18,137 bases of DNA, from positions 1 through 18,137 of the forward strand of contig JANRJF010000276.1 in the NCBI GenBank assembly GCA_033764095.1. The letters run 5' to 3'. The notes beneath the pieces are model-generated. The model was given only the letters and a program-made list of their open reading frames with translations. It had not been told where the DNA came from and did not search any database. This DNA comes from JBDTMT01 sp033764095 (GTDB lineage: Bacteria > Desulfobacterota > Binatia > HRBIN30 > CADEER01). Shown here piece by piece: positions 16,847-18,137 of the stretch. The position numbers and the translations under genes are program-made. The stretch's first letter is position 1, and each line of letters starts with the position of its first letter.

Positions 16847-17797
16847 ATGCCGCCGAGCCCGCGCCAGCAAACGCCGCTGTCCGTTCGCCTGCGCGAGCGG
16901 CTCTACCTGCTCGGGCACCGCCGCCGCCTGCGGCGCATCGCGCCGTATCATCACCCCGACGCCGATGCCGCCGCGGTGCTGGCGCGCGTGCGCGACAAAC
17001 ACCTGGTGATGGCGATCACCGCCGGCCGCAGCGGCTCGACCTACGTGGCGCGGCTGCTCGCCAGCCTGCCCGACATCACCAGCCCGCACGAGGCGCCGCC
17101 GCACTATGGGTACATGATGCGCCTCGCCCAGCATGACCCGGAGGCAGCGCGCCGCTTCCTGCTGCAGTACAAGCTGCCGACCATCGCCGCGGCGCCGACC
17201 AGGCGCTACGCCGACATCAGCCATCTCTTCTGCAAGGGTTTCTTCACCCCGCTGCTGGGGCTCGACGTCGTCCCCGACCTCATCCTGCTGCGCCGCCATC
17301 CCCGCGCCGTGGCGCAGAGCTGGCTGACGCGCCGCGCCGTGCCGGGCCGCGACCGCCGCGGCCTCCGCCTGCACCTGCATCCGGGCGATCCCGACGTGCT
17401 GCCGTTTCCCGACTGGGCGACCGCCACCGACTACCAGCTGTGCTTCTGGTACGCGCTGGAGATCGAGCGCCGGCAGCGCGACTACGGCGCGCGGGCGATG
17501 GCGCGCGGCGCGCGCGTGGTCGACGTCACCGCCGACGAGCTGCACGACGGCGCGCGCTTCGTCTCGGTCATCACCGAGCTCGGTCTGCTCCCGCCCGGCG
17601 CCGATGCGGGCGCCCTGCTGGCGCGCCACGCCGAGATCTCCGCCGTGCAGCACAAGCCCAACGCCGGCCCGTCGGCGCGCGTGCGCGTCGAGGAAGAGGC
17701 GCGCGTCTGGGACGCGGTGGCGCCGGCGGCGCCGTGGCTGCCGGAGGCGGTGGAGCGGCGCTACGCGGCGCGTGCCGGTTCCACCGCCACCGGGTGA
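16847..17797 (+). CDS. Sulfotransferase-like protein
   Basis: This is 316 residues from the ATG at 16847; a TTG at 16808 would add 13 residues of low quality. The family moves sulfate from PAPS to a hydroxyl or amine on a carbohydrate, lipid or protein. The 5'-phosphosulfate loop is ITAGRSGSTYVARLL (GRSGSTY at 60-66). The 3'-phosphate motif is LRRHPRAVAQSWL, with R149 and S158-W159. Between them lies a segment starting SPHEAPPHYGYM that should shape the acceptor site. The N-terminus is basic, with no signal peptide or obvious membrane helix, so a cytoplasmic location is likely. The acceptor is unknown. It lies 57 bases after the stalk protein on the same strand and could be co-transcribed with it. 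It converges on the next gene with only three bases between stops. Confidence 0.8.
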   Translation: MPPSPRQQTPLSVRLRERLYLLGHRRRLRRIAPYHHPDADAAAVLARVRDKHLVMAITAGRSGSTYVARLLASLPDITSPHEAPPHYGYMMRLAQHDPEAARRFLLQYKLPTIAAAPTRRYADISHLFCKGFFTPLLGLDVVPDLILLRRHPRAVAQSWLTRRAVPGRDRRGLRLHLHPGDPDVLPFPDWATATDYQLCFWYALEIERRQRDYGARAMARGARVVDVTADELHDGARFVSVITELGLLPPGADAGALLARHAEISAVQHKPNAGPSARVRVEEEARVWDAVAPAAPWLPEAVERRYAARAGSTATG

Positions 17798-17800
17798 GCC

Positions 17801-18137
17801 TCAGCTGCTCGGGCAGCCGTTCAACAGCGCGCTGACCGCGCCCACCAGCTCGTTCACCGTCACCGCACCATCCTCGTCGAGGTCGACCGCGTCGCAGGCA
17901 CTGGCGACCTGCAGGCCGAGCGCCAGGTTGACGCCGATGACGATCTCGTCGACCGTCACCGTCCGGCTGCCGTTGCAGTCGCCGGCGCAGGCCTCGACGC
18001 AGTCGTCGGTGCAGCCGGCCACCGTGCCGGCGAGGATCCCCAGGCCGTCCGGAAAGGCGAGGTTCTCGCGCACGATCACCGGCGCTGCCGGCGTCCCCTG
18101 GCTGTCGAAGCTGATCCAGCGCACCTTGCCGTTCGGC
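17801..18137 (-). CDS. Propeller-like protein with C-terminal dockerin-like module (3' part)
   Basis: The minus-strand frame is open to the right edge and ends with TGA at 17801-17803. About 112 residues are visible. The true start lies outside the window; an internal GTG at 18124 is not a start. The first residues read PNGKVRWISF, then NLAFPDGLGILAG. These match PNLGKVRRIRF and NLNFPDGIGVFEG at the end of the protein at 3846, so the two are paralogues. After VEACAGDCNGSRTVTVDEI the four-cysteine dockerin-like module follows (DLDEDGAVTVNELVGAV, ending NGCPSS). Here the module is C-terminal, whereas the paralogue carries it behind the signal peptide. The first loop (NGSRT) is degenerate and the second is intact. 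Confidence 0.8.
   Translation of the reverse strand, partial: PNGKVRWISFDSQGTPAAPVIVRENLAFPDGLGILAGTVAGCTDDCVEACAGDCNGSRTVTVDEIVIGVNLALGLQVASACDAVDLDEDGAVTVNELVGAVSALLNGCPSS

Noticed and set aside
14056..17653. Long antisense open frames opposite the Thr/Pro stalk, including a Val/Arg/Gly repeat protein of 742 residues
   Set aside because: The repetitive ACG/CCG codons of the sense stalk create stop-free antisense reading. The sense frame alone has a signal peptide, ribosome binding site and homologous end domains.

Overview
The window is a GC-rich (clearly above 65% by eye) bacterial chromosome segment with dense coding and mostly plus-strand genes. The organism is Gram-negative-like: there is a lipoprotein with a lipobox, several Sec signal peptides and an exported c-type cytochrome. 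Five proteins carry a short four-cysteine module with two calcium-loop-like repeats (pattern CxGDCxxxGxVxxxEL ... GxVxxxELxxAVxxAxxGC). In my recollection this module is abundant in deltaproteobacterial-type uncultured lineages such as Candidatus Binatota. That assignment is an inference, not a proof.

Layout. At 1-3582 there is housekeeping: the tail of an unrecognised gene, a CDP-alcohol phosphatidyltransferase, and a complete aconitase (acnA). At 3846-11215 four exported proteins lie head to tail. They are a beta-propeller-like protein, a mosaic protein with a dockerin-like and a cohesin-like domain, a protein with two tandem right-handed beta-helix domains, and a diheme cytochrome c-like protein. 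The last two look like the widespread but functionally unknown gene pair described by TIGR03805 and TIGR03806. Here both members carry the same N-terminal dockerin-like module. At 11231-14030 there are small genes: a minus-strand lipoprotein, a divergent HAD hydrolase, an exported hypothetical protein, and a small helix-turn-helix-like protein. At 14318-14644 there is a doubtful small ORF. At 14798-16789 a secreted protein has the dockerin-like module, a stalk of about 370 residues rich in Thr, Pro and Arg, and a C-terminal domain that recurs in the protein at 5393. At 16847-17797 there is a sulfotransferase-like gene. At the right edge, on the minus strand, lies the 3' end of a paralogue of the propeller gene, carrying its dockerin-like module at the C-terminus.

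Interpretation. The unifying theme is a set of exported proteins sharing a calcium-binding-like, disulfide-capable docking module, attached at either end of unrelated cargo: propeller, beta-helix, diheme cytochrome, Thr/Pro stalk. A neighbour contains a cohesin-like domain. This is compatible with a locally encoded cell-surface assembly, but no interaction can be shown from sequence alone. A second undescribed-looking module of about 195 residues, with conserved cysteines, is shared by the proteins at 5393 and 14798. No rRNA, tRNA, CRISPR array, transposase or prophage gene was seen.
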